Below are positions 1-8,287 of a stretch of DNA of 64,000 nucleotides, one piece after another. The DNA lies in assembly GCF_000747525.1 (NCBI RefSeq), contig NZ_CP009278.1, forward strand, positions 4,526,001 through 4,590,000, given 5' to 3'. The stretch's first letter is position 1, and every line of letters begins with the position of its first letter. A model generated the notes under the pieces. The model did not search any database and was not told the origin of the DNA. It saw only the letters and a program-made list of their open reading frames with translations. Source of the stretch: Sphingobacterium sp. ML3W (GTDB lineage: Bacteria; Bacteroidota; Bacteroidia; Sphingobacteriales; Sphingobacteriaceae). The position numbers and the translations under genes were made by a program.

Positions 1-1917
1 ATGTCCGAAACTTTAAACTATCAACCTGGGGTACGTGTGGAGAACAATTGTCAAAACTGTGGCTTTTCACAAGTCCGTCTTAACGGTTTAGAAGGTGCTT
101 ATTCTCAAATTCTGATCAACAGTCGTTCGGTATTCAGTGCATTGAATAGCGTATATGGATTAGACCAACTTCCGACCAGTATGATTGACCGTATAGAGGT
201 GGTTCGTAGTGGAGGGTCAGCCCTATTTGGGGCAAATGCGATTGCTGGAACAATCAATATCATTACGAAAGAACCTGTCGAAAATGATTGGCAAATTAAG
301 TCCACCAATTCGTTGATAGGTGGCAGCAGCTGGGATAACACAGTGGACTTCAATACCTCATACGTGGACGAAGACTTAAAGACAGGAGTCACTTTCTACG
401 GCATGCACCGCAATCGCCAGCCCTATGATAAAAATAAGGATGGATTTTCAGAGATTACAGAACTTAATAATACCACTTTCGGAACGAAAGCATTCTTCAA
501 GCCATCGGATGTCAATAAGATAACCGTAGATTTTAGTACCGTTCAAGAGTTTCGGAGAGGTGGTGACCAGTTCAATAAATCGCCACATTTTACAGCAATT
601 ACAGAACAACTAGAGACCAATTCGCTTATTGGAGGGTTGACCTATGATCATTATCTCGCAGACTATAAACAAAAAATATCAGTTTATGCATCAGGTCAAA
701 AGACAACGCGTAAAAGTTTCTATGGAGGATTAGGTGAGTCTCCTACAGCAGTAGATAGCTTAAGAGCAGCCAATTCTTATGGCAATACGGATGATGCATC
801 CTTCGTGACTGGTACCCAGTACACCAATAATTTTGAAGATGATGTATTCACTGCTGGCATCGAATTCAATTACAACAACACGAATGATCAGATTCCAGGA
901 TATCAACGTATCATCGACCAAAAGACAAAAGGTTTAGGAACTTATGCGCAGTACGAGTGGAAACCATTAGCTGCTTTTAAAGCATTAATAGGTATGCGAT
1001 ACGATCACGTATTTGTCGACGGTCAATACCATTTGCAAGACGTAGAACGTAGCAGCAAAAAGAATTTTGGTTCGTGGAATCCACGTTTAACTATCTTGTA
1101 CGACATCAATAATAGCATTCAATTCCGTGGTGGATATGCTCGTGGATTCCGAGCTCCACAAGCCTTTAATGAGGATATGCATGTAACTTCTATTGGGGGA
1201 AAACAAGTTTTTGTCTTAATTGGTGAAAATCTAAAAACCGAATACTCTAATGCCTATACGGGCTCATTGAACTTCAATAAAAACTTTGGTACGACACAAA
1301 CAAGTCTTCTAGTTGAAGGCTTCTACACACAATTGAATAATCCATTTACCACGATTCTGACATCTGAATCCAATGATATCATGATTGAGGAAATGCGAAA
1401 TGGAACAGATGCTCATGTTTTTGGTACAAACCTAGAACTTAACATTGCGCCATCAGGAGTATTTACCTTTCAAGCTGGAGGAACCATTCAACGGTCACAG
1501 TTTCAATCAGCACAATTGATTGCCGAAGCTAAAACTGGTCAAGAAGCAATCTTGTCCAAAGATTTCTTACGTACACCAAATGTATATGGCTATTTGAATG
1601 CCAATTGGAAAGCAACAAAAAAATTCGCTGTTGATGTAACGGGGGTTTATACCGGTAAAATGAAAATCTCGCATATACAACAAGAAATCATGAGCTTAAA
1701 AAACACGGTTGATTTTATGGAACTCAATACACGATTGGGGTACACATTTGCAGTACATAAAGATTTTAATCTCGAACTATTTGCTGGGGTTCAAAATATG
1801 TTCAATGCTTTTCAAAAAGATTTTGACAGTGGTGCTAATCGCGATTCTAATTATGTTTATGGACCAACAAAGCCGCGAACGATTACATTTGGTATTAAAA
1901 TTGGACATTTTCACTAA
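1..1917 (+). CDS. TonB-dependent outer-membrane receptor, 3' part (5' end outside window)
   Basis: The 638 visible residues start inside the plug domain (LNYQPGVRVENN, then RSGGSALFGANAIAGTIN at about residues 69-86), so the signal peptide, any N-terminal extension and the TonB box lie upstream of the window; the ATG at base 1 is not the real start. The remainder is a 22-strand-type beta-barrel with alternating aromatic strands, ending in TFGIKIGHFH, an outer-membrane C-terminal strand. Family role: energy-dependent uptake of a siderophore, cobalamin, metal or oligosaccharide. It is a BtuB/CirA-like receptor, not SusC-like, and no SusD follows. The substrate cannot be read from the sequence. 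Its stop overlaps the start of the next gene. Confidence 0.9.
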   Translation: MSETLNYQPGVRVENNCQNCGFSQVRLNGLEGAYSQILINSRSVFSALNSVYGLDQLPTSMIDRIEVVRSGGSALFGANAIAGTINIITKEPVENDWQIKSTNSLIGGSSWDNTVDFNTSYVDEDLKTGVTFYGMHRNRQPYDKNKDGFSEITELNNTTFGTKAFFKPSDVNKITVDFSTVQEFRRGGDQFNKSPHFTAITEQLETNSLIGGLTYDHYLADYKQKISVYASGQKTTRKSFYGGLGESPTAVDSLRAANSYGNTDDASFVTGTQYTNNFEDDVFTAGIEFNYNNTNDQIPGYQRIIDQKTKGLGTYAQYEWKPLAAFKALIGMRYDHVFVDGQYHLQDVERSSKKNFGSWNPRLTILYDINNSIQFRGGYARGFRAPQAFNEDMHVTSIGGKQVFVLIGENLKTEYSNAYTGSLNFNKNFGTTQTSLLVEGFYTQLNNPFTTILTSESNDIMIEEMRNGTDAHVFGTNLELNIAPSGVFTFQAGGTIQRSQFQSAQLIAEAKTGQEAILSKDFLRTPNVYGYLNANWKATKKFAVDVTGVYTGKMKISHIQQEIMSLKNTVDFMELNTRLGYTFAVHKDFNLELFAGVQNMFNAFQKDFDSGANRDSNYVYGPTKPRTITFGIKIGHFH

Positions 1918-2378
1918 TGCGTATCTTCATTACAATAATACTATTCATTTTCTTGCGCCTACCTATACAGGCGCAAGAAATAGAATGGCTATCATTCCCA
2001 CAACTTTCAGACTCTTTAGATGTAAATCCAAAACCCGTATTCTTATTTTTTCATACCGATTGGTGCAGTTATTGTCGAAAAATGGAGAAAGATGTATTCA
2101 CAAATAAAGAAGTAATTAAAATATTGAACAATCAATTTTATGCCGTAAAATTTGATGCAGAAAGTAAGGAGTCATTTATTTTCGATGGACAATTACTCAA
2201 AAACAGCAACCTGCAATCAAAAGCATCATTACATGAAATTGTTGTTCTATTAGCATCTAGAAGAGAAGGATTTGCTTTTCCCACAACTTTAATTTTTGAT
2301 AAAAACTTTCGAGTGATCAAACGTAAATTCTCCTATTTATCCAGTAAAAAATTGCTTGACTTATTAAAAATACATTAA
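1917..2378 (+). CDS. Secreted thioredoxin-fold protein
   Basis: 153 residues. An N-terminal signal peptide (about residues 1-20, ending PIQAQ) is followed by a thioredoxin-like domain with the redox motif WCSYC (C50, C53) in the context FFHTDWCSYCRKMEKDVF, typical of the thioredoxin_7/DUF255-like group of periplasmic thiol proteins. A cis-Pro loop is visible near FAFPTTLIFD. The start codon overlaps the receptor's stop (TAATG), indicating translational coupling, so the protein probably acts in the periplasm together with the receptor system, perhaps in thiol reduction or metal handling. That role is inference; the fold and export signal are seen directly. Confidence 0.85.
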   Translation: MRIFITIILFIFLRLPIQAQEIEWLSFPQLSDSLDVNPKPVFLFFHTDWCSYCRKMEKDVFTNKEVIKILNNQFYAVKFDAESKESFIFDGQLLKNSNLQSKASLHEIVVLLASRREGFAFPTTLIFDKNFRVIKRKFSYLSSKKLLDLLKIH

Positions 2379-2410
2379 CCATGCGTTCTAGTATTTTGGA
2401 TACATAAATG

Positions 2411-2449
2411 CCTCTTTGGGTAGTTTCTTCCATCGAGAGGTTTTTTTTT
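2411..2449 (+). terminator. Possible rho-independent terminator
   Basis: A short stem (CCTCT at 2411-2415 with AGAGG at 2436-2440) is followed directly by nine T residues. It sits 33 bases after the thioredoxin-like gene. The stem is only 5 bp with a large loop, so this is a moderate call. Confidence 0.45.
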
Positions 2450-2588
2450 GAGGAAATAAAAAGCTAACTATTCACTATTTTTAATAGCACATTTACAATA
2501 ATGTCAAATTTTTCTTTAAGAACTTGTAGCACATTTTAGTGATGGAACGTTTAAGTTTATATAATCAAATTAATACGTACATAATTTT

Positions 2589-3266
2589 ATGAAAAATTTT
2601 ACAAAAATTTTACTTGCATTTTTATGCATAGGCTTAGTTTTCGCATCTTGTAATAAAGATAACTTCGATTATGAGCAAGCTGAAAAAGATCAAATTGAAA
2701 GAAACAGAATAGAAAAAGCACGTATCGACTCTTTAAAAAAGATACAAGCTCCAATTTTAAGAGACTTTGCAATTAACAAATGGGGTGATAAAGCAGAGTA
2801 TTCCGACTCTACAGGCATTTGGTTTGTTAAAGAGTTAGCTACAGGAAACGACACGCCATTCGCATATACAGGTACCATAGGTTACTATGGACCACAAATA
2901 AATTCTTGGTCAGCAAGTGTAAATTTCAAAGGTGAGTTGATGGACGGTAAAGTATTTGACAAAAGTTCAGACGGAATTCCGAAAAATTACAGCAACATCA
3001 ACCAAGCAATTACCATTTATAAACAAGCATGGATTCAAGCATTTATACCTACAGTTGTTAATATTCAAGGTAATGATGTGAGATTCGAAGGATTATTAGC
3101 TAAAGGTTTACAAAAGGGTGATAAAATTAGCTTCATTTCACCTTCATACTATACTTTCGATCAAGAAGAGTACACGAAAGGTAGCGAAAAGGTAACAGTT
3201 CCTAAAAACACTCCTGTTGTATATACAATTGAAGTTACAGCACTTGGAACAGCTACAACAAACTAA
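2589..3266 (+). CDS. FKBP-like lipoprotein, copy 1
   Basis: 225 residues. Lipoprotein signal peptide with lipobox VFASC (lipidated Cys21), then a charged helical linker (about residues 27-58), then a degenerate FKBP-type peptidyl-prolyl isomerase domain (about 85-220) recognisable from FKGELMDGKVFDKSS, the GLAKGLQKGDKISFISPS segment and the closing VPKNTPVVYTIEV. Known family role: proline isomerisation or chaperoning of envelope proteins. Several aromatic active-site positions are not obvious, so catalysis is uncertain. A paralogue follows at 3583, and the two share a 26-base block around the start codon, indicating tandem duplication. A strong terminator follows. Confidence 0.8.
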   Translation: MKNFTKILLAFLCIGLVFASCNKDNFDYEQAEKDQIERNRIEKARIDSLKKIQAPILRDFAINKWGDKAEYSDSTGIWFVKELATGNDTPFAYTGTIGYYGPQINSWSASVNFKGELMDGKVFDKSSDGIPKNYSNINQAITIYKQAWIQAFIPTVVNIQGNDVRFEGLLAKGLQKGDKISFISPSYYTFDQEEYTKGSEKVTVPKNTPVVYTIEVTALGTATTN

Positions 3267-3287
3267 CTCAATTATTTTAAGAAATTT

Positions 3288-3322
3288 AAGCCATTTTTCA
3301 TTTATGAAAAATGGCTTTTTTT
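3288..3322 (+). terminator. Rho-independent terminator
   Basis: A perfect 13-bp stem (AAGCCATTTTTCA with TGAAAAATGGCTT) with a 4-base loop is followed by a T-run, 22 bases after FKBP-like copy 1. The two paralogues are therefore probably transcribed separately. Confidence 0.85.
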
Positions 3323-3582
3323 GTATCAAACAATAACATAAGTTTTATAATTATAATTTATCAAGAATTGCTAATTTACAGGATATTTTATTTTAAAATA
3401 CGAATGCTACAGAATCAAACACATGTAGCATATTGAAAATCAACCCACAAAAGAAAATGTAGGATGATTAAATTTGCACATAATAGATACAAAATGATAT
3501 ATCTAATTTTCATTACTTTTACATTTTGTAGCAATTCAGTAATCTCACACGTTTTATAAAAAAACTTTATTTATTAAATTTT
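3323..3582. other. AT-rich intergenic region between the FKBP-like paralogues
   Basis: About 260 very AT-rich bases with no plausible gene. They must carry the promoter of copy 2, but I could not fix a convincing pair of promoter boxes. A loose inverted repeat (TACAAAATG near 3487 and CATTTTGTA near 3522) is visible, of unknown meaning. Confidence 0.4.
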
Positions 3583-4209
3583 ATGAAAAATTTTACAAAA
3601 ATACTATTTGGAATGTTGGCAGTTATTATTGCTTTCGCATCTTGTAGTAAATCTGACGACTATGCAAAAGTAGCTGAAGAACAAAGAATTAAAGATTCAA
3701 TCAATAATGCTCGAATTGAAAGAATTAAAGCAGAACAGGCTCCCCAATTGAAATCTTTTGCGATTAAAAGTTTTGCTAATCCAAAAATAGACTCTGCAAC
3801 AGGAATCTGGTATGATTTAATTGCAGAAGGTGAAGCTGATTCTTATACTTACCAATTCTACTCTGATGGCAGACTCATCTTCCCAATTACTACGGTAAAT
3901 TATAAGGTAACGTTATTAAATGGTGAAAACATTGGAGCACTTGTTGATGAATCTAAAGAGGGTACTCCTGCGAGGTTTTCAACAGGTAACGTTATCCCTT
4001 TCTGGCAATTAGCTTTTTTTCCAAAAAAGTTATCTTTCCAAGGTCAAGAAATAAATATAGGTGGATTAACACTAAAAGGATTAAAGAAAGGAAGCAAAAT
4101 AAAAGTTGTTGCTCCATCCCCTTACGGATATGATGAAACTGCAAATGAGAAAGTTCCTAAAAACTCTCCTTTATATTCTGAAATTGAAGTTATCTCTATC
4201 AATTACTAA
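3583..4209 (+). CDS. FKBP-like lipoprotein, copy 2
   Basis: 208 residues. Same plan as copy 1: MKNFTKIL start, lipobox AFASC (Cys21), helical linker with KDSINNARIERIKAEQAP, then a divergent FKBP-type domain ending IGGLTLKGLKKGSKIKVV and VPKNSPLYSEIEV. The middle has diverged much more than the signal peptide and the C-terminal FKBP landmarks; the usual DGK-FDSS loop reads NGENIGALVDESKEG. It is an outer-membrane or periplasmic lipoprotein by its lipobox. It probably arose by tandem duplication and then specialised; whether it keeps isomerase activity cannot be told from the sequence. Confidence 0.8.
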   Translation: MKNFTKILFGMLAVIIAFASCSKSDDYAKVAEEQRIKDSINNARIERIKAEQAPQLKSFAIKSFANPKIDSATGIWYDLIAEGEADSYTYQFYSDGRLIFPITTVNYKVTLLNGENIGALVDESKEGTPARFSTGNVIPFWQLAFFPKKLSFQGQEINIGGLTLKGLKKGSKIKVVAPSPYGYDETANEKVPKNSPLYSEIEVISINY

Positions 4210-4215
4210 TAACAA

Positions 4216-4254
4216 AAACAGGCTTATTATTTTATAATAAGCCTGTTTTATTTT
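4216..4254 (+). terminator. Rho-independent terminator
   Basis: A long stem (AAACAGGCTTATTA with TAATAAGCCTGTTT) around a 4-5 base loop is followed by TTATTTT, directly after FKBP-like copy 2. Confidence 0.85.
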
Positions 4255-4482
4255 ACAAGCAATTAGCATTCAAAAGAAACACTTAACCTCATCTTGCAAG
4301 AGGAAGCATAGGGAAGGTCAACTACAATCTTTCTTCATTATATGTTTAATAGATCTTTACGATGAAAAGAACCTTTTTTGAGTACCTGTTAAGAAAAAAA
4401 TATATTCCGAAACAAAAAGTAGTCTAAAAAACTTCTTATCTTGGTCTTCTTATCAGAATCTTATTTTAAACAACATCGTAAC

Positions 4483-6123
4483 ATGAAAATAGCGCTAGCC
4501 CAGTTAAACTATCATATCGGTAATTTCAGTGCTAACACCACAAAAATCATTGCAGCAATCGAAAATGCAAAAGCTCAACAAGCTGATATTATTGTTTTTT
4601 CTGAATTAGCAATTGGAGGCTATCCAGCGAAAGATTTATTACTAAATACAACATTCTTACAACACTGCCAAGAGTCCCTGTCTGCTATTGCTTTGGTATG
4701 TCAAGATATTTTATGCGTTATAGGTGCCCCCATTCCAAATACTGACCCAGAAGGGAAAGCCCTTTATAATGCTGCAGTTTGCCTAGAAAATGGAAAAACA
4801 ACACATATCAGTAAAAAAGGACTGCTCCCAACTTACGATGTATTCGACGAATATCGATATTTTGAACCTAACCGTAAGTTTACTTGTTTCACTTATAAAA
4901 ACACCAAAATAGCCCTTACAATTTGTGAAGACTTATGGGATGATGATTTAGGAAATAATTCTTACGTCGGCGATCCAATGCAGGAACTAAATAAAGAAAA
5001 TCCAGATCTGCTTATCAATATCGCAGCTTCACCATTTTCTTATATTCATCACCAGCGCCGTACTTCAGTTTTAAAAGCTCAAGTTGTAAAAGCCAAATGT
5101 CCGTTAATCTACGTTAACCAAGTTGGAGCACATATGGATCTAATTTTTGATGGTAGATCGCTAGCCTTTGATGAAAACGGAAATATTTGCTGTGAACTGA
5201 AAAAGTTCGAAGAAGATATGCAGCTTGTGACATTCACAAACAATACAATTCTGACAAACACGCCATACGAAGAAAAGCATCAACCAGAAATAGCACTCAT
5301 TTACGATGCATTATTATTGGGTCTACGTGATTATTTTAATAAATCTGGTTTCAAAAAGGCTATTTTAGGTCTATCTGGCGGTTTGGATTCCGCACTAGTA
5401 GCCGCACTCGCATGTGAAGCACTTGGACCTGAAAATGTACTTGCAATACTACTCCCATCCATCTACTCTTCAGACCATTCCATTCAAGATGCTCTAGATC
5501 TGGTAAAAAACACACAATGTAAGCATCACATCCTTCCCATAAAAGATATAACACAAGCTTTTGAAGCAACATTAGCTCCGCTATTTGAAGGCTATCAAGC
5601 AGATACAACAGAAGAAAATATCCAGGCCCGTACCAGAGGAACATTATTAATGGCTATATCCAATAAATTTGGTCATATTCTTTTAAATACCTCCAATAAA
5701 AGTGAAGCTGCGGTTGGATATGGCACCTTATACGGCGATATGGCAGGCTCTATATCGGTCATTGGAGATGTTTATAAATCCAAAGCATACGACCTTGCGC
5801 GCTATATTAACCGTAATCGTGAAATAATTCCAATAAATACAATTGAAAAGGCACCATCTGCCGAATTGAGACCTGACCAAAAAGACTCAGATTCATTGCC
5901 TCCTTATGATATTTTAGATGCCATATTATTTCAATACATCGAGCTTCAAAAATCAAAAGAAGAAATTATTGCATCAGGAATAGATGAAACAACGGTCAAT
6001 AAAGTAATTAAACTTGTCAATAATTCGGAGTTTAAAAGATTCCAAGCTCCACCTATATTACGTGTAAGCCCAAAAGCCTTTGGTCCGGGTCGTTCCATGC
6101 CTTTAGTTGCCTTATATCAATAA
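4483..6123 (+). CDS. nadE: Glutamine-dependent NAD(+) synthetase
   Basis: 546 residues from the ATG at 4483 (MKIALAQLNYHIGN); an in-frame TTG at 4441 would add 14 residues that do not look like the family. The N-terminal half is a nitrilase-fold glutaminase domain with the triad in FSELAIGGYP (Glu near 41), SKKGLLPTYDVFDE (Lys near 112) and TICEDLWDD (Cys near 148). The C-terminal half is the ATP-pyrophosphatase NAD synthetase domain with the P-loop LSGGLDSAL (about 297-305) and substrate-loop residues in NTSNKSEAAVGYGTLYGDMA. It converts deamido-NAD to NAD using ATP and glutamine in the cytosol. Length and both domains are complete. It is flanked by unrelated genes. Confidence 0.96.
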   Translation: MKIALAQLNYHIGNFSANTTKIIAAIENAKAQQADIIVFSELAIGGYPAKDLLLNTTFLQHCQESLSAIALVCQDILCVIGAPIPNTDPEGKALYNAAVCLENGKTTHISKKGLLPTYDVFDEYRYFEPNRKFTCFTYKNTKIALTICEDLWDDDLGNNSYVGDPMQELNKENPDLLINIAASPFSYIHHQRRTSVLKAQVVKAKCPLIYVNQVGAHMDLIFDGRSLAFDENGNICCELKKFEEDMQLVTFTNNTILTNTPYEEKHQPEIALIYDALLLGLRDYFNKSGFKKAILGLSGGLDSALVAALACEALGPENVLAILLPSIYSSDHSIQDALDLVKNTQCKHHILPIKDITQAFEATLAPLFEGYQADTTEENIQARTRGTLLMAISNKFGHILLNTSNKSEAAVGYGTLYGDMAGSISVIGDVYKSKAYDLARYINRNREIIPINTIEKAPSAELRPDQKDSDSLPPYDILDAILFQYIELQKSKEEIIASGIDETTVNKVIKLVNNSEFKRFQAPPILRVSPKAFGPGRSMPLVALYQ

Positions 6124-6199
6124 TTTTTTATACATATTATTAAACTTTTATCAGTTCTATTTGTCTAACCCTAAGAAAATAACATAAATCCTATTGGTC

Positions 6200-6760
6200 A
6201 TGAAAAAAATAATTTATTTCTTATTTGCAAGTCTAATTCTTGCTTCCTGTGCATCTTATCAATATAATACGATGCGTGACGAAAAGGTAGATTTTTCGCA
6301 GTACCATACATATGGATGGTTACCGCCTGTAGACTCCCTTTCTAAATCATATTTTGATAACGATATCGCAAGAACAAATATATTAGACGCTAGTAATAAC
6401 GAACTTCAAGCAAAGGGACTTACTTATAGTAAAGATAATCCAGACTTGTTATTTCGTTATATTACTATTGTGAATAACAAGAGTCGTTTAGTGTATGGGA
6501 CCTCGTACGCGTATGGCGGACCTTGGAGCTGGTATAGACCATGGTTTTCACCTTATTATGGATATGCTACATACCCTGTCGCTAAAGAACGTTATCGTTA
6601 TAGCCACCTAATTGTGGAAGCTATAGACCGTAGAACAAATAAAGTGGTTTGGCAAGCACGAGGCTCAGGTGAAGTCAATAGTCCTGAAAAAGCAACGACA
6701 AATATTGCAAAAGTAGTAAAAGGAGTATTTAAGCAATACCCTACTACATTGAAAAAATAA
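6200..6760 (+). CDS. DUF4136 family lipoprotein
   Basis: 186 residues from the ATG at 6200; a TTG two codons upstream is less likely. Lipoprotein signal with lipobox ILASC (Cys near 17) and a following domain of the DUF4136 type, marked by DEKVDFSQYHTYGWLPP near the start and by AIDRRTNKVVWQARGSGEV and ATTNIAKVVKGVFKQYP at the end. A Tyr/Trp/Pro-rich loop (YAYGGPWSWYRPWFSPYYGY) lies in the middle. Family members are small envelope lipoproteins of unknown function in Bacteroidota and Proteobacteria. Confidence 0.85.
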   Translation: MKKIIYFLFASLILASCASYQYNTMRDEKVDFSQYHTYGWLPPVDSLSKSYFDNDIARTNILDASNNELQAKGLTYSKDNPDLLFRYITIVNNKSRLVYGTSYAYGGPWSWYRPWFSPYYGYATYPVAKERYRYSHLIVEAIDRRTNKVVWQARGSGEVNSPEKATTNIAKVVKGVFKQYPTTLKK

Positions 6761-6772
6761 TTTCTTGATGAC

Positions 6773-6808
6773 AAAAAAAAGCCATGAAAAATTTCATGGC
6801 TTTTTTTT
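6773..6808. terminator. Bidirectional rho-independent terminator
   Basis: A GC-containing stem (GCCATGAAA with TTTCATGGC, about 6781-6800) has eight A residues on its left and eight T residues on its right, so it can end transcription from both sides: the DUF4136 gene (+) and the GntR regulator (-). Confidence 0.9.
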
Positions 6809-6823
6809 GTTGTAAAATTTCAC

Positions 6824-7861
6824 TTATATCGAGGCCCTAATTTTGATATGGAACGGAACTTCAACTCGATCTTTTGATTTGTTTTTGATCAAATCTGCAG
6901 CCATACGCCCCATCATTTCAAAATCAGTCGATATCGTAGTGATTCCATTCAAAATAAATTTCTTTAGTGGAGTCTCATTATAAGAAATGATACCAACATC
7001 TTTGCCTATTACCAATTTTTTCTGCAGAATCTTATTCAGTAATTTAACCAAATCATCTTCGATAATATTAATATAGCAGGTCCCTACCGCCACCTTTTCC
7101 TTATTTAATTCAGATACCAGTTCATGATCAAAAGCATATTGCTGACAAAACTTATAAAAACCCTTTATAATCGCTTTTGGAAAATCACTATGATCTGGAA
7201 ATACCAATTTCAACATCTTATATTTACTTAATGCCTCATTAGCTTGCTCTAATGCCAAATAAATATCCTGTTCATAGTTTTCATAGACCGCTGGAAAATC
7301 TCCTGGGACATCATCTATAAATTTCCCTAATAACATAAGTTTATCAGTTGGAATCCTACGGATAATCTCTGGAGCTTTATCTCGGCCCTCTTTAAAATGT
7401 GGGAAAAGCACATAATAATCGTAGGTCTTAGTCAGGTTGGAAAGTAAATTTTTTAGGTAAGAAAGATCCGAATTATAAACAAACAGATCTAAATTAGCAA
7501 AGTCACCAAGCTCTTTGGCAAATGAATCATAAACTATTTTTTTATGAACACTTAACTTATTTAAAAACAAAGCTATTTTGCATTTTGATTGTAGGTCACT
7601 TTTATTGACATAATACCCCTTTCCAGGAATAGATGCGATAACTTCGTACTTCTTTAAATACCGATAGGCCTTTTCAACCGTATCTCTAGATATTTCAAGA
7701 TAAGCACTGCACTCATTTATTGAGGGTAGCATTTCATTTTTTTTAAGCACCTCATTCTTTACTGCATCAATGATGGTATTGGCTAGTTGCAAATATTTAG
7801 GAGTTGCAGAGAAATCACTAATTTCTAGTTTTTGTAAAAACTGAGCGCTTGAATCGGTCAT
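6824..7861 (-). CDS. GntR-family regulator with LacI-type sugar-binding domain
   Basis: 345 residues from the ATG at 7861; in-frame ATG at 7882 or TTG at 7894 would add 7 or 11 residues. The N-terminal winged helix (about residues 15-85) has the GntR pattern LPSINECSAYLEISRDTVEKA and a closing wing SIPGKGYYV. The rest is a periplasmic-binding-protein-like effector domain (closing ISYNETPLKKFILNGITTIS and EMMGRMAADLI). This architecture is that of Bacillus AraR-type sugar repressors. It lies just downstream of the L-rhamnose operon on the same strand, so it is inferred to control it, with rhamnose or a derivative as effector. The three-fold inverted-repeat site upstream of rhaT is its likely operator. 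Confidence 0.85.
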   Translation of the reverse strand: MTDSSAQFLQKLEISDFSATPKYLQLANTIIDAVKNEVLKKNEMLPSINECSAYLEISRDTVEKAYRYLKKYEVIASIPGKGYYVNKSDLQSKCKIALFLNKLSVHKKIVYDSFAKELGDFANLDLFVYNSDLSYLKNLLSNLTKTYDYYVLFPHFKEGRDKAPEIIRRIPTDKLMLLGKFIDDVPGDFPAVYENYEQDIYLALEQANEALSKYKMLKLVFPDHSDFPKAIIKGFYKFCQQYAFDHELVSELNKEKVAVGTCYINIIEDDLVKLLNKILQKKLVIGKDVGIISYNETPLKKFILNGITTISTDFEMMGRMAADLIKNKSKDRVEVPFHIKIRASI

Positions 7862-7905
7862 TTTATAATTAAGATTGAACATTAAAAATAACAATTAATT
7901 AGGAT

Positions 7906-8064
7906 ATGTTTGAAACATCATATCTTAAAATTTTAGAAAAACTTATCCTAGATCTAAAGGTATTGGGATATAAAACAGTTCTTTTTTCTTGCTTTTGCTT
8001 GGCAAGTACACCATTAATTACGACCATAACGGCACAGGATGAGTACCAATTAAATTACACTTAA
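7906..8064 (+). CDS. Small ORF with signal-peptide-like segment (possible gene remnant)
   Basis: 52 codons from ATG to TAA, divergent from the GntR gene. After a short polar N-terminus comes a hydrophobic stretch (KTVLFSCFCLASTPLITTIT) ending in an AQ-DEY pattern that looks like a signal-peptidase site, and the frame stops 9 residues later. It looks like the start of an exported protein whose body was lost, or a chance ORF. No known family recognised; GGA lies 2 bases before the ATG but is not a convincing ribosome site. Confidence 0.25.
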   Translation: MFETSYLKILEKLILDLKVLGYKTVLFSCFCLASTPLITTITAQDEYQLNYT

Positions 8065-8084
8065 CTTGCATCAATAAATTGATA

Positions 8085-8116
8085 ACAAACAGTTTGACTA
8101 GGTATTTATAATAAAT
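8085..8116. promoter_or_regulatory. Two palindromic motifs upstream of the GntR gene, also found at the araB promoter region
   Basis: The 12-mer ACAAACAGTTTG (8085-8096, arms CAAAC/GTTTG around A) and, 6 bases on, TATTTATAATAAAT (8103-8116, arms ATTTAT/ATAAAT around A). Both exact strings recur in the araB/AraR divergent intergenic region (25181-25192 and 25235-25248). Seen in sequence; a role as an operator is inference. Confidence 0.35.
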
Positions 8117-8171
8117 ATCGAATCGAACAGTGTGTTATTTTTCATCATAATTTAAGATTAATTGGTTTTTT

Positions 8172-8205
8172 AAAAGGCTTTCATTCTCCCCGTTTGAAAG
8201 CCTTT
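8172..8205 (-). terminator. Terminator of the rhamnose operon
   Basis: An 11-bp stem (AAAGGCTTTCA-type arm at about 8172-8183, TGAAAGCCTTT at 8195-8205) lies about 80 bases past the kinase stop on the minus strand. The T-tract after it on the minus strand is short. Confidence 0.65.
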
Positions 8206-8287
8206 ATTCAACACTTTCTTTCCGATACCATGTCCATACGAGTGCAACATTATAATCAATCCTAAGGAAAGCTTATTCTTCTACACA

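Noticed and set aside
1709-2107. 132-residue frame overlapping the receptor and thioredoxin genes
   Set aside because: It overlaps two well-supported genes in another frame and matches no family.
4441-4482. Extended NadE start at a TTG
   Set aside because: The ATG at 4483 starts exactly at the conserved nitrilase-domain N-terminus MKIALAQLN.
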